Shown in pieces: positions 1-8,229 of a DNA stretch of 64,000 nt. The notes below the pieces were generated by a model that saw only the letters and a program-made list of their open reading frames with translations, searched no databases and was not told the DNA's origin. The DNA comes from Anaerolineales bacterium (GTDB lineage: Bacteria; Chloroflexota; Anaerolineae; 4572-78; J111), in NCBI GenBank assembly GCA_015075405.1, contig JABTUK010000001.1:1612001-1676000 (forward strand). The letters are read 5' to 3'. The stretch's first letter is position 1, and each line of letters opens with the position of its first letter. Position numbers and translations under genes: made by a program.

Positions 1-1403
1 ACCAGCTTTTTAGCGGCCTGCTGGCTTTGAACCCGGAATTGGATGTAGTGCCCGAAATTGCCCGCAGTTGGGAAGTTTTGGAGGGTGGGCTTACTTATGT
101 TTTTCATCTGCGCGACGATGCCACCTGGAGCGATGGCCGGCCGGTCACGGCGGCCGATTTTGTCTGTGGCTGGCAGCGGGCGCTCCATCCGGCTACAGCA
201 GCCATCCCCAGCCTGTTGTACGATGTGCGCGGCGCGCGGGCCTTCTACCAGGGTGAAATCAATGATCCTCACTGCCTGGGGGTGCGCGCCCTTGATCCGG
301 TGACTCTGCTGGTCGAATTAGAACAACCGACCGGCTACCTCCCTCATCTTTTAGCCAACAGCATAACTTATCCCTTGCCCCAACATGTGGTGGAGCGATA
401 TGGGGCCGCCTGGACCGAGGCCGAACACTTGGTTACTAACGGTCCGTTTCGTCTGGAACGCTGGCGGCGCGGCCAGGATATGACCCTGACCCGCCATCCC
501 GGCTATCGCGGCCAGATGAGCGGCAACACGCAAAACGTAGAATTGCTCTTCTCCAATGACTCCGCTGCCATTCTGGACTGGTATGAGGCAGGGGAACTGG
601 ACGTGCTGTATCTTAGCCGCTTATCCCTGGCTGATCGTGAACGGGCCAGGCAGAGGCACGCCGACGAGTATGTTTTTGGCCCGGCCCTGGATACCACCTA
701 TGTTGGTTTTAATGTGAGCCGGCCTCTCTTTAGCGATGCGCGGATACGGCAAGCCCTGGCCCTGGCCATTGATCAGGAGACGCTGGCAAATGTGGTTCTG
801 GGTGGGTACGACTCGCCGGCTCTGGGTGGTTTTGTGCCGCCGGGGATGCCAGGGCACTCGCCCGATATTGGCCTGCCCTACGACCCGGCGCGAGCGCGCC
901 AGCTTTTGGCCGAAGCCGGCTACCCCGGTGGGCGTGGTTTCCCGGCCGTCGAGTGGCTGATCAAACCGTACCAGGAACCGACCGCCGATTATCTGCAAAC
1001 CCAGTGGCGCGAGCAGTTGGGATTGCAACTCACCTGGCAGCTTGTCGAAAATAGCCAGTTAGTTGACCGGCTCGACCACAGCCCTTCCGATATTTTTCAA
1101 ATGGGCTGGGTGGCCGACTACCTTGACCCTGACAATTTTTTGCGGGTAAGCTGCCACCGCCAGTGGTCCGACTGGCGCAACGACATCTACACTGAGTATG
1201 TCGAGCAGGCCAGGCGCATCACCAACCAGGTCGAGCGGTTAAAATTGCATCGCCAGGCCGATAAGGTTTTGGTAGAGGAAGCGGTCATTATTCCTTTGAC
1301 TTACCACCGCCAGCATTTATTAGTCAAACCCTGGGTCAAGCAGTTTCCTACTTCGCCCATGAAGATTTGGTATTGGAAAGATGTGGTCATCGAGCCGCAT
1401 TGA
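1..1403 (+). CDS. Peptide ABC transporter substrate-binding protein, family 5, 5'-truncated
   Basis: This is the C-terminal 466 codons of an extracellular solute-binding protein family 5 (DppA/OppA-like). It binds oligopeptides or similar solutes for an ABC importer. The frame is open from base 3 to the window edge, and its first visible residues (QLFSGLLALNPELDVVPEIA) are the family's conserved 'L-x-GLL-x-x-x-PELDVVPxLA' signature, so the TTG at 27 is not the start. Further support comes from SWEVLEGGLTYVFHLRDDA and the ending with DPDNF and IIPLTYHRQ. The signal peptide and any N-terminal fusion lie outside the window. No permease or ATPase gene follows. The next gene starts 21 bases downstream. 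Family assignment is firm; substrate is unknown. Confidence 0.9.
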   Translation, partial: QLFSGLLALNPELDVVPEIARSWEVLEGGLTYVFHLRDDATWSDGRPVTAADFVCGWQRALHPATAAIPSLLYDVRGARAFYQGEINDPHCLGVRALDPVTLLVELEQPTGYLPHLLANSITYPLPQHVVERYGAAWTEAEHLVTNGPFRLERWRRGQDMTLTRHPGYRGQMSGNTQNVELLFSNDSAAILDWYEAGELDVLYLSRLSLADRERARQRHADEYVFGPALDTTYVGFNVSRPLFSDARIRQALALAIDQETLANVVLGGYDSPALGGFVPPGMPGHSPDIGLPYDPARARQLLAEAGYPGGRGFPAVEWLIKPYQEPTADYLQTQWREQLGLQLTWQLVENSQLVDRLDHSPSDIFQMGWVADYLDPDNFLRVSCHRQWSDWRNDIYTEYVEQARRITNQVERLKLHRQADKVLVEEAVIIPLTYHRQHLLVKPWVKQFPTSPMKIWYWKDVVIEPH

Positions 1404-1424
1404 AGATAATTCACGGGAGGGATG

Positions 1425-2126
1425 ATGTCTCAATTAAGTGGCAGTATCGTTTCGTTTGACGGCCACAGCGGTTATCTGGCCTTACCTGGGAGCGGCGGCC
1501 CCTGGCCGGGGGTGGTGGTTATCCAGGAGTGGTGGGGGTTGGATGACCACATCAAAAGCATTGCCGACCGTTTTGCCGTAGAAGGCTTTGCCGCCATTGC
1601 CCCCGATTTGTACAACGGCAGGGTCACAACAGAACCCGACGAGGCCCGCAAGCTGCGTATGACCCTGGTTTGGGATGAGGCGCTGGCGGTAATCCAGGGG
1701 GCCATCAATCATTTGGTAGGGCTGGCCGAGGTTTCGCCCCAAAAGGTGGGGGTGGTCGGCTTTTGTATGGGCGGCGGGTTAACCTGGCACGCGGCAGCCA
1801 AACTAACCCATGTGGGCGCAGCGGTTCCTTTCTACGGCGGCGGCCCGGAAATGAGCAACGCGGAAGTCGCCCGAATTGGCGGGCCGGTGCTGGCCATCTT
1901 TGGCGAGTTGGATCAGGGGGTGTCGCCAGAAGTGGCCCGGAAGCGGGCGGCGCAGATGGACCTGGCCGGGGTTAAGCACGAAACGGTGATTTATCCCGGC
2001 GCGCAGCACGCCTTCTTCAATGATACCCGCCCCGCCTATCATCCTCAAGCCGCCGCTGATGCCTGGCAGCGAACCCTTAACTTTTTTAGGAAAACGTTGG
2101 CTACTGCCTATGCGGCGCAGCCGTAG
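1425..2126 (+). CDS. Dienelactone hydrolase family protein
   Basis: This is a cytoplasmic alpha/beta hydrolase of about 233 residues, the usual length for the dienelactone hydrolase (carboxymethylenebutenolidase) family. The nucleophile cysteine lies in GFCMGGG near residue 114, the acid aspartate in FGELDQGVS near 163 and the histidine in GAQHAFFND near 195. IQEWWGLDDHI near the N-terminus is also typical. Two ATGs stand in tandem; the second is chosen because it sits about 7 bases behind the GGGAGG ribosome binding site. The gene follows the peptide-binding protein closely and may be co-transcribed. The real substrate is unknown, as most family members are not involved in chloroaromatic breakdown. 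Confidence 0.9.
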   Translation: MSQLSGSIVSFDGHSGYLALPGSGGPWPGVVVIQEWWGLDDHIKSIADRFAVEGFAAIAPDLYNGRVTTEPDEARKLRMTLVWDEALAVIQGAINHLVGLAEVSPQKVGVVGFCMGGGLTWHAAAKLTHVGAAVPFYGGGPEMSNAEVARIGGPVLAIFGELDQGVSPEVARKRAAQMDLAGVKHETVIYPGAQHAFFNDTRPAYHPQAAADAWQRTLNFFRKTLATAYAAQP

Positions 2127-2215
2127 ATTTGAAAATCAGCGAGATCGTAGACGCGCCTAACTGGATTGTTTCGGCCTACCTGCCCTTGGGTATCTTTGCC
2201 TAAACTTGATATCCG

Positions 2216-2974
2216 CTAATTTAAAAATTGGGAACCCATAAGAAAAGACGAGGCATTGCCGTTTTCATGGCTCAGTTTTGCGCCAAAGCGATAACCAATA
2301 CCCCGCTCGTTGTGAATTAAGGTGGGCTTATCGGGATTTTTTTCGATTTTACGCCGTAAATAGTTAATGTAGAGGCGCAGGTAGTTAGTTTTATGGGCGT
2401 ATTCTGAACCCCAAATTTTATTTAATAGAAATTCATGGGGCAACATGCGGCCTTGGTACCGGATTAATACGGTCAAAAGCTGAAATTCAGTGGGGCTTAA
2501 ATCTATTTGTTTGCCCTCAAGTGTAACTTCGTGGCGATCCAGGTCAACCATAAGATCGCCGTAGCGTAGAACGCAGTCAAAATAATCACTGCTAAACGCC
2601 CTGCTTGAATGATGGGCGCGGTGGAGCAAACTGTTGATGCGATCCAAAAGTTCTGGGGTTGTGACCGGTTTAACGATGTAATCATCGGCCCCCAGTTCTA
2701 ACGCTTTAACAACATGCTCGTCCGCGCCGAGAGCAGTTAGAATGAGGATAGGGATATCAAACATGGCCTTGATGTGTGAACAGACCTGCCAGCCATCCGA
2801 GTCTGGTAATATAATATCCAAAATAATTAGATCCGGCTGACAGTTATAAATTTTTTGCATTCCCGTGAGGGCATCATTGGCCGCTTGAACTCGGAAACCT
2901 TTGAAGGTTAGTATCTGGCTCAAGGTTTCGCACAATCTGACATCGTCTTCGATGAGTAATAATGTCCCAGTCAT
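2216..2974 (-). CDS. OmpR/PhoB-type response regulator (orphan)
   Basis: This is a two-component transcription regulator of 252 residues. The receiver domain begins LLLIEDDVRL with acidic residues at 9-11, phosphoacceptor Asp53 in ILDIILPDSDGW and the conserved Lys in DDYIVKPVT. A winged-helix DNA-binding domain follows (LSPTEFQLLTVL, IHNERGIGYRFG). The start is the ATG at 2974, seven bases behind AAGGAAG. The frame is open further upstream but lacks a ribosome binding site there. No histidine kinase is adjacent. It is strikingly similar to the response regulator at 51490-52182, including the Asp53 spacing and the C-terminus. Downstream, 2127-2215 holds nothing recognisable. Confidence 0.92.
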   Translation of the reverse strand: MTGTLLLIEDDVRLCETLSQILTFKGFRVQAANDALTGMQKIYNCQPDLIILDIILPDSDGWQVCSHIKAMFDIPILILTALGADEHVVKALELGADDYIVKPVTTPELLDRINSLLHRAHHSSRAFSSDYFDCVLRYGDLMVDLDRHEVTLEGKQIDLSPTEFQLLTVLIRYQGRMLPHEFLLNKIWGSEYAHKTNYLRLYINYLRRKIEKNPDKPTLIHNERGIGYRFGAKLSHENGNASSFLMGSQFLN

Positions 2975-3643
2975 GTTTAACTTCCTTTCTTGATTTTGGC
3001 TAGAGAAAGTATCATTAAACAAATGCGCCGAGACAACCTCGCTATCATCTCCCATTTTAACTACCATTGCCGTACGGCGCGACTGATAACCATGATACTC
3101 TTATTTTGAGATATGTTCCCACTGCCAATCGTCAAGCATCATCCATAAATCATCTCCCCAGATATTTACCTGTAAAAAGGATAATCCTGTCCTGTTCCCT
3201 AACAAGTTGAACTCTATCACCAGGACTGAAGCGCGGGGCTGAAGCCACCGCGCTGAGAGGGCGAAGCTCTACGAGCTAAGAATCTAGCCCGTGATGGCTT
3301 CGCTCTTTCAGACCGATGGCTTCAGCCTCGGTCCTTAGATACAGCGATATGTTCATAAAAAGGATAATTCTAACTTAAATCAAAAAGAGTCTCTCTGGTA
3401 GAGAGATTTCTGCTTTCCATAAGAGAACAAACAAGGTCTTGCCGCCACTTGCGCAAAACAAGACAAATTAATCCCATTGAGGGGTTTTCTTAGGGAGGAT
3501 AATGGTTGGAGATAGATAGAAGGAGGCTATTTAATTCACTAACTATTCAGGACAGCGTAATGTTACCACAAAATTCTCAAAAGAGTCTATGAAAAAAATT
3601 AAAAAATAGTTAGAATCTGGTATCATGCCACGGCAGAATGGGG
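2975..3643. other. Long AT-rich intergenic region with one palindromic repeat
   Basis: This is the upstream region of the response regulator. No ORF here has a plausible start and family match. The stretch 3221-3336 is a GCTGAAGCC-type palindromic repeat (listed separately). The stretch from 3345 to 3630 is unusually AT-rich for the window and holds nothing I can name. Confidence 0.5.
3221..3336. repeat. Palindromic repeat, GGCTGAAGCC family, copy 1
   Basis: The ends are complementary: AGGACTGA and GGGCTGAAGCCA on the left pair with TGGCTTCAGCC and TCGGTCCT on the right. The inside has further short pairings around GATGGCTTC. Similar words recur at 29114-29275. Confidence 0.6.
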
Positions 3644-4123
3644 TCAGCGGGCGAGAGAATCGGAAAAAGCGGCAATCTGGGCGCTGTGCTCCCGTTTGTG
3701 GCCGTAAAACGTGTAGACGATAAAATCGTCCAGGTCATACTCCGAGCCGTACCAGGGCAGCGTACCATTTTGGCGGTAGGTATCGGCGGGAATACGAGCC
3801 GCCAGGGTCATTGTCTGAGCGTGGACCTCGTTGAATTCGGCCAGCACTTCGGCCATTGACTGGTCACGGCGCGCAGACACCTCCTCGGCGTTGAATTGCT
3901 CTAAGCCTGCCCCCATTTTTTCCAGTGTTGGGGTGGGGCCGCCTTCCAAAAACCCTCCCAACACCTCAACCAGCATATGCTCATAGGAAGCCAGGTGAGC
4001 AATAATGTCCTTAACCGACCAGATTCCGCAGGCGCCGGGGCGATTCCATTCGGCTTCGGGAAAAGCCTTCAGCGTGTTCAGCGCCGTTTGCTGCCCATAC
4101 TTTAAAACATCCACCGCATTCAT
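3644..4123 (-). CDS. DinB/ClbS-like four-helix-bundle protein
   Basis: This is a 159-residue all-helical protein that looks like the DinB/DfsB/maleylpyruvate-isomerase N-terminal superfamily. WSVKDIIAHLASYEH near residues 35-50 is the characteristic first metal-histidine motif of such proteins, and a further histidine follows late in FYGHKREHSAQIAAF. Members bind a divalent metal and often act as thiol-dependent transferases, or have no known role. The gene stands alone between an AT-rich spacer and a repeat-rich spacer. Function cannot be specified. Confidence 0.7.
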   Translation of the reverse strand: MNAVDVLKYGQQTALNTLKAFPEAEWNRPGACGIWSVKDIIAHLASYEHMLVEVLGGFLEGGPTPTLEKMGAGLEQFNAEEVSARRDQSMAEVLAEFNEVHAQTMTLAARIPADTYRQNGTLPWYGSEYDLDDFIVYTFYGHKREHSAQIAAFSDSLAR

Positions 4124-4156
4124 AAAGCCCCCCTTCTATAGCTGTTCAGATAATGT

Positions 4157-4290
4157 TTGGGGTAGGGGCACGGCCTTGCGCCTGCCCCACCAGGGGCGAC
4201 CGCAAGGGTACGCCCCTACAGATTCAAAATGTTTTTCTGAACATCTATATAAATGCATTGGGGTGGGCCGCAAAACGCGGCCCACCAATT
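4157..4290. repeat. Two adjacent palindromic repeats
   Basis: The stretch 4160-4219 is a GTAGGGGC...GCCCCTAC palindrome with internal GCGCCTGCCCC and CGACCGCAAGGGT pieces. The stretch 4257-4290 is a near-perfect hairpin with arms GGTGGGCCGC and GCGGCCCACC around AAAA. Neither has a U-run on the strand that would terminate rfbB, so I call them repeats rather than a terminator. Confidence 0.6.
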
Positions 4291-4291
4291 T

Positions 4292-5314
4292 TTATTTGTT
4301 AATCTCACGTCCGGCGTACTGCTTCTGATAATATTCCTGATAGCGGTCGCCGCTTTTGATTTTGCGCCACCACCATTCGTTATCTACATACCATTTGACG
4401 GTGGCTTCGATAGCCTGCTCAAAGTTGTGGGCGCTGCGCCAGCCGAGCGCCTGCACTTTGCTGCAATCGAGGGCATAGCGCCGGTCGTGGCCGGGCCGGT
4501 CGGTGATGGGTTGGATCAGGCTTTCGGGCTTGTTGAGCAGCCGCAAAATAGCGTGGGTCATTTCGAGGTTGGTGGTTTCGACGCCGGTGCCGAGGTTGTA
4601 GATTTCGCCCGGCTGGCCTTTACGTAAGACCACGTCAATGCCCTCGCAGTGATCCTGCACATATTGGTAATCCCGCATTTGCAGGCCGTCGCCGTAGAGG
4701 GGTAGGGGCTTGTTGTCAATGGCGTTGGTCACAAAAAGAGGGACGGCTTTCTCCGGGTATTGGTAGGGGCCGATGTTGTTGCTGCCACGGGTAATAGTGA
4801 TGGGCATATTGAAGCTGGTATAGTAGGCCAGGCACATCAAATCGCCGCCAGCTTTGGCCGCCGAGTAGGGGCTGCGGGTGTGTAGTTGATCGGTCTCTTT
4901 AGAGCGACCTTCCAACACGGCCCCGTAGACTTCGTCGGTGCTGATTTGATGGTAACGCTCGATGCCGTACTTTTTAGCCGCTTCCAACAGCACATACGTG
5001 CCGTACACGTCGGTTTGAATAAAACCGCCCGGCTCCATGAGCGAGCGGTCTACGTGGGTTTCAGCCGCAAAATTAACAATGGTGTCAATTTCAAAGCGCT
5101 GCATCACCCGGTCAACTTCATCAGGGTGACAAATATCGCCCTGATAGAAGTGGTAGCGCGGATTTTTTTCTACCGGGATGAGGTTGTCCTGATTACCGGC
5201 GTAGGTTAGCTTATCAAAAACAATGATGTTGATGTCGTCATATTTACCCAGCATTAGGTGGACAAAGTTAGAACCGATAAAGCCGGCCCCGCCGGTGACG
5301 AGAATATTTTTCAT
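4292..5314 (-). CDS. rfbB: dTDP-glucose 4,6-dehydratase
   Basis: This 340-residue extended short-chain dehydrogenase converts dTDP-glucose to dTDP-4-keto-6-deoxyglucose for deoxysugar and surface polysaccharide synthesis. The NAD-binding loop VTGGAGFIGSNF is at residues 6-17. FAAETHVDRSL, STDEVYG and the catalytic SPYSAAKAGGD (YxxxK) follow, and the GSNNIGPYQYPEK and RDYQYV blocks are typical of the enzyme. The open frame extends about 145 codons upstream, but homology begins at the ATG at 5314, which has GGAGG in front. The gene is separated from the polysaccharide cluster at 21.9-28.4 kb, although rmlA there makes its substrate. Confidence 0.96.
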   Translation of the reverse strand: MKNILVTGGAGFIGSNFVHLMLGKYDDINIIVFDKLTYAGNQDNLIPVEKNPRYHFYQGDICHPDEVDRVMQRFEIDTIVNFAAETHVDRSLMEPGGFIQTDVYGTYVLLEAAKKYGIERYHQISTDEVYGAVLEGRSKETDQLHTRSPYSAAKAGGDLMCLAYYTSFNMPITITRGSNNIGPYQYPEKAVPLFVTNAIDNKPLPLYGDGLQMRDYQYVQDHCEGIDVVLRKGQPGEIYNLGTGVETTNLEMTHAILRLLNKPESLIQPITDRPGHDRRYALDCSKVQALGWRSAHNFEQAIEATVKWYVDNEWWWRKIKSGDRYQEYYQKQYAGREINK

Positions 5315-5412
5315 TAGAAACGGCCTCCAGGATGGAAATATTTTAACACCATGTATTGTAGAATAGAAAAGTAGGAAGGGGGTGTGAATAGAGTTAGAAA
5401 ATGGTTGGAAAA

Positions 5413-6615
5413 TTATGAGCCGGTGGCGTCTGAGGAGAGAACTCGCACCGACCGCCGCTGCCAGGCCATGTAGACCACAATGCAAACCAGACCTAGCAAT
5501 GGGGGAAAAATTAATAATTGCAGGCCCACGCCCAGAGAGGACTGGTCGGCCACATAGCCGGTGAACGAAGCGCCTAACCCGCCCGGCGCCCAGCCCAGCC
5601 CCATCACCAAGGCCGAGGCAAAACCTACGCCGTAAGGCCAGGTCTCTTGGGCCATAATGACCGCCACCGGAAAGGTCAGGCCGATGAGCGCGCCGACCAG
5701 CCCCACCAGCAAAAACTGCCAGGGACCTGTGCTGCGCAGGAATAACCACAACGCCGGACCAATTAGGATCATGCTCAAAATAAAGACCTGGCTGCGCCCA
5801 ATCCGGTCAGACAGGCTGCCGCCGGTCAAGCTGCCCACGCCGGTGGCGACGGCAAAAACGGCCAACATCTGCCCACCCAGTGCCAGCGACCCGCCCTGGC
5901 TCTCGATCCACTCCGGCAGATAGGTTATAAAGCCGACCTGCACCCACGAGCGGCACATTACCGCCGCCACAAGCAAGGCCAGCCCTATTTTGGCTCCCGC
6001 TGGCATGGTGGTCAGCCGGCGGCGTTGGCTGAGGTGAGGGGCGGAGTGATGGGGGTCAAGTTGACTATCTCGGCTAAGCTGCCAATGCAGCAAAAGGCTG
6101 ACCAATAGAGCAATCGGGATGAGGATAATAGTGCCCGGCAGGTCCAGCCAACTGATGCCCACCGCAACCAACAGCGGACTCAAGGCCGAGCCAAAGTTGC
6201 CACCTACCGCAAAAATAGATTGGGCCACGCCTCGCATCTTGCCGGCATTCGTTGAGGCCAGGGTGGCCCCAGCCGGGTGAAACGCCGCCGAACCTAAAAC
6301 CCCCAGCCCAACCAGCCCTATCAACGAGAGATAATCCCAGGTAAAGCCGACCAGCCCAAGCAGCGCCCCCATCCAGGCGATGCTCAAAACCGTCATGCGC
6401 CGCGCCCCCCACTGATCGCTGAGATAGCCAAAGACCGGCTGGAACAGGGCTTCACTCAACCCGGCGACAAGAGCAATGATCCCAATCTGGCTGTAAGTCA
6501 GGCCCAGGGTGTTAATCAAAGTCGGATAGAGGACGGGCAAAAAATTGCCACACAGCTCGATGGTGAAATGAGCCAGGGCTACCAGGAAAACGGCGCGGGT
6601 GAAAAATGATGGCAT
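5413..6615 (-). CDS. MFS transporter
   Basis: This is a 400-residue major facilitator superfamily protein with about 12 hydrophobic segments. The loop 2-3 motif GYLSDQWGARRMT (GxLSDxxGRR type) is near residue 70, and its second-half echo GGSLSDRIGRSQVF follows the seventh helix. The start at 6615 is set by AAGGAGG eight bases upstream; the frame runs further back into the palindrome at 6636-6706, which is not protein. It resembles fosmidomycin-resistance/sugar-efflux type permeases in layout, but substrate is not evident. Confidence 0.88.
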   Translation of the reverse strand: MPSFFTRAVFLVALAHFTIELCGNFLPVLYPTLINTLGLTYSQIGIIALVAGLSEALFQPVFGYLSDQWGARRMTVLSIAWMGALLGLVGFTWDYLSLIGLVGLGVLGSAAFHPAGATLASTNAGKMRGVAQSIFAVGGNFGSALSPLLVAVGISWLDLPGTIILIPIALLVSLLLHWQLSRDSQLDPHHSAPHLSQRRRLTTMPAGAKIGLALLVAAVMCRSWVQVGFITYLPEWIESQGGSLALGGQMLAVFAVATGVGSLTGGSLSDRIGRSQVFILSMILIGPALWLFLRSTGPWQFLLVGLVGALIGLTFPVAVIMAQETWPYGVGFASALVMGLGWAPGGLGASFTGYVADQSSLGVGLQLLIFPPLLGLVCIVVYMAWQRRSVRVLSSDATGS

Positions 6616-6635
6616 AAAGAGTCCTCCTTTGAAAA

Positions 6636-6706
6636 TACGACCGGGGACCGAGGACGGGAGACCGGTTATAGATAGCAACCCGGTCCCCGGTCTCCGGTCT
6701 CTCGTC
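6636..6706. repeat. Word-repeat palindrome (GGGACCG / GGAGACCG words)
   Basis: The left arm is built of CCGGGGACCG and CGGGAGACCGG words, the right arm of the complementary GGTCCCCGGTCTCCGGTCT, with a short AT-rich loop (TTATAGATAGCAA). The same words form the palindrome at 25438-25502. Confidence 0.75.
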
Positions 6707-6744
6707 AGCGCCGGCAAAAGATTTTCATCATTTTATTTCGAGTA

Positions 6745-6776
6745 ACTAAAAACGCCCCAGAACCGGGGCGTTTTCA
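6745..6776 (-). terminator. Intrinsic terminator of the DsbA-cyclophilin gene
   Basis: On the minus strand, stem ACGCCCC / GGGGCGT with loop GGTTCT is followed by TTTTTAG. It lies 27 bases after the stop codon of the 6803-8155 gene. Confidence 0.8.
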
Positions 6777-6802
6777 TTTTTCTTTGATGATTAATGACCC
6801 GC

Positions 6803-8155
6803 CTAACTTTTTTCCTCGATGGTAATATCCAAAATTGTATCGCCGGGAGGCGCATCGGGGGTGGTTTGCGGGTCGCGCGGCGTGATAGCCTCAGCTACAT
6901 CCATCCCCTCGACCACGCGGCCAATAATGGTGAAGCCCTCGTTCAACTGCGGCACGGCATCATAGGTAATAAAGAATTGGCTGCCATTGGTGTTGGGGCC
7001 GCTGTTAGCCAGCGAAACTACGCCCGGCCCGTCAAACGTGCGCGAGGAGGATACCTCGTCGCCGCAGCGGTAGCCGGGGAAGCCAATCCCCAGCCCGGTT
7101 GGGTCGCCGCCCTGGGCCACAAAGCCGGGCAAGACGCGGTGGAAGGTGACGCCTTTGTACCAGCCATTTTCGGCCAGAAAGACAAAACTGTTGACATTGA
7201 CCGGGGCGGTATCGGCGTAGAGCTCGATAACAATATCACCCTTTTCGGTTTTGACGGTGGCAGTATATTGTTTGTCCGGGTCAATCACTTGTTCCGGCTG
7301 ATCGAACCAGGTTTCGCGCAACAGGATGAGCTTGATAAAGGCATCTAGCCCTTCATACGTTAAGCCAAAGTTCTGGGCCGGATAGTCTACCTGGTTAATC
7401 ACAAAACTGGGAGTGCTGCTTAACTGAGAATTAACCGCAGAGTCATAAGCAGCCTGAACTTTGGCCTGGTAGGTATGCTTTTCCAGGTCTGCCTTGAACT
7501 GGTCCATATCCTCAAGCCCAATTTCCTGGGCATAACCCACCAACACTTCGACCATATCCTCTTGAGGGGTGGAACTCCATGTATCCTGCCGTTCAAAGAG
7601 CAAGTCGTGCATTTCCCAAAACTTGCCCTGAGCGCCGGCGGCTTCGGCGGCTTCGGCGGTAAGCATTGCCTTGTCGTGAATGGTCAATAGCGGAAAATGG
7701 CGAAAAACAATACGCAGGTCATCGCCGTAATCTGCTCTGAGTTTCTCCACCGTGGGGAAAATCCCGGCACAACCGGGGCATTGAAAGTCGGCATACTCGA
7801 TCACCGTGACTGGCGCATTGGCCGGGCCTTTGGACCACTCCTGATCCGATACGGGCGCAATCAAGGTATTGGTGGGAATGTCTACGGGCTGGCATGCTGC
7901 CGGCGGTCCTGAAACCTCCGCCGCCTGGTTGGTGGCGGCAATGGCTGTGGGTTGTTCGGTGGCGGCAGCCGCTTCTGTAACCTCGGCCGTTGGACTCGAA
8001 GGGGCGGCTGCTTCGGTGGCGGTTGCCTGGCTCTGAGCAGGAGCCGGCTGTTCTGGGGTGGCAGGCTCAGCCGCGCCGCCGCAGGCCGCCAGCAGCAAGC
8101 TTGACAAAAGCAAGCCGGCCAGCCCCACGACCCCAGGCTGAAATCGTTTTAACAT
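6803..8155 (-). CDS. Lipoprotein with DsbA-like thioredoxin domain fused to cyclophilin-type peptidyl-prolyl isomerase
   Basis: This 450-residue exported protein likely helps fold extracytoplasmic proteins. It has a lipoprotein signal with lipobox LLAAC (Cys25), then an Ala/Thr/Glu-rich low-complexity linker to about residue 95. A DsbA/DsbG-type thioredoxin domain follows (VTVIEYADFQCPGC, redox pair Cys126/Cys129; VFRHFPL; STPSFVINQ with cis-Pro). The C-terminal domain from about residue 295 is a cyclophilin (VKTEKGDIVIELY, VTFHRVLPGFVAQGGD, NSGPNTNGSQFFIT, LNEGFTIIGRV). The start ATG has GGAAGAG upstream. Disulfide isomerase and proline isomerase are normally separate proteins, so the fusion is notable. 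Confidence 0.93.
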   Translation of the reverse strand: MLKRFQPGVVGLAGLLLSSLLLAACGGAAEPATPEQPAPAQSQATATEAAAPSSPTAEVTEAAAATEQPTAIAATNQAAEVSGPPAACQPVDIPTNTLIAPVSDQEWSKGPANAPVTVIEYADFQCPGCAGIFPTVEKLRADYGDDLRIVFRHFPLLTIHDKAMLTAEAAEAAGAQGKFWEMHDLLFERQDTWSSTPQEDMVEVLVGYAQEIGLEDMDQFKADLEKHTYQAKVQAAYDSAVNSQLSSTPSFVINQVDYPAQNFGLTYEGLDAFIKLILLRETWFDQPEQVIDPDKQYTATVKTEKGDIVIELYADTAPVNVNSFVFLAENGWYKGVTFHRVLPGFVAQGGDPTGLGIGFPGYRCGDEVSSSRTFDGPGVVSLANSGPNTNGSQFFITYDAVPQLNEGFTIIGRVVEGMDVAEAITPRDPQTTPDAPPGDTILDITIEEKS

Positions 8156-8229
8156 CAGTTCTCTTCCTTTTCCTATTGAGAAATTAATCTTGGGGGTATT
8201 CTACCACAAATCTACCCGGCGTAAAATGC

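Noticed and set aside
4257..4290. Hairpin as rfbB terminator
   Set aside because: The U-run is on the plus strand, opposite to rfbB transcription; it is kept as a repeat.
5315..5749. N-terminal extension of rfbB
   Set aside because: The upstream frame is an antisense copy of the MFS gene end; the dehydratase fold starts at the ATG at 5314, which has a ribosome binding site.
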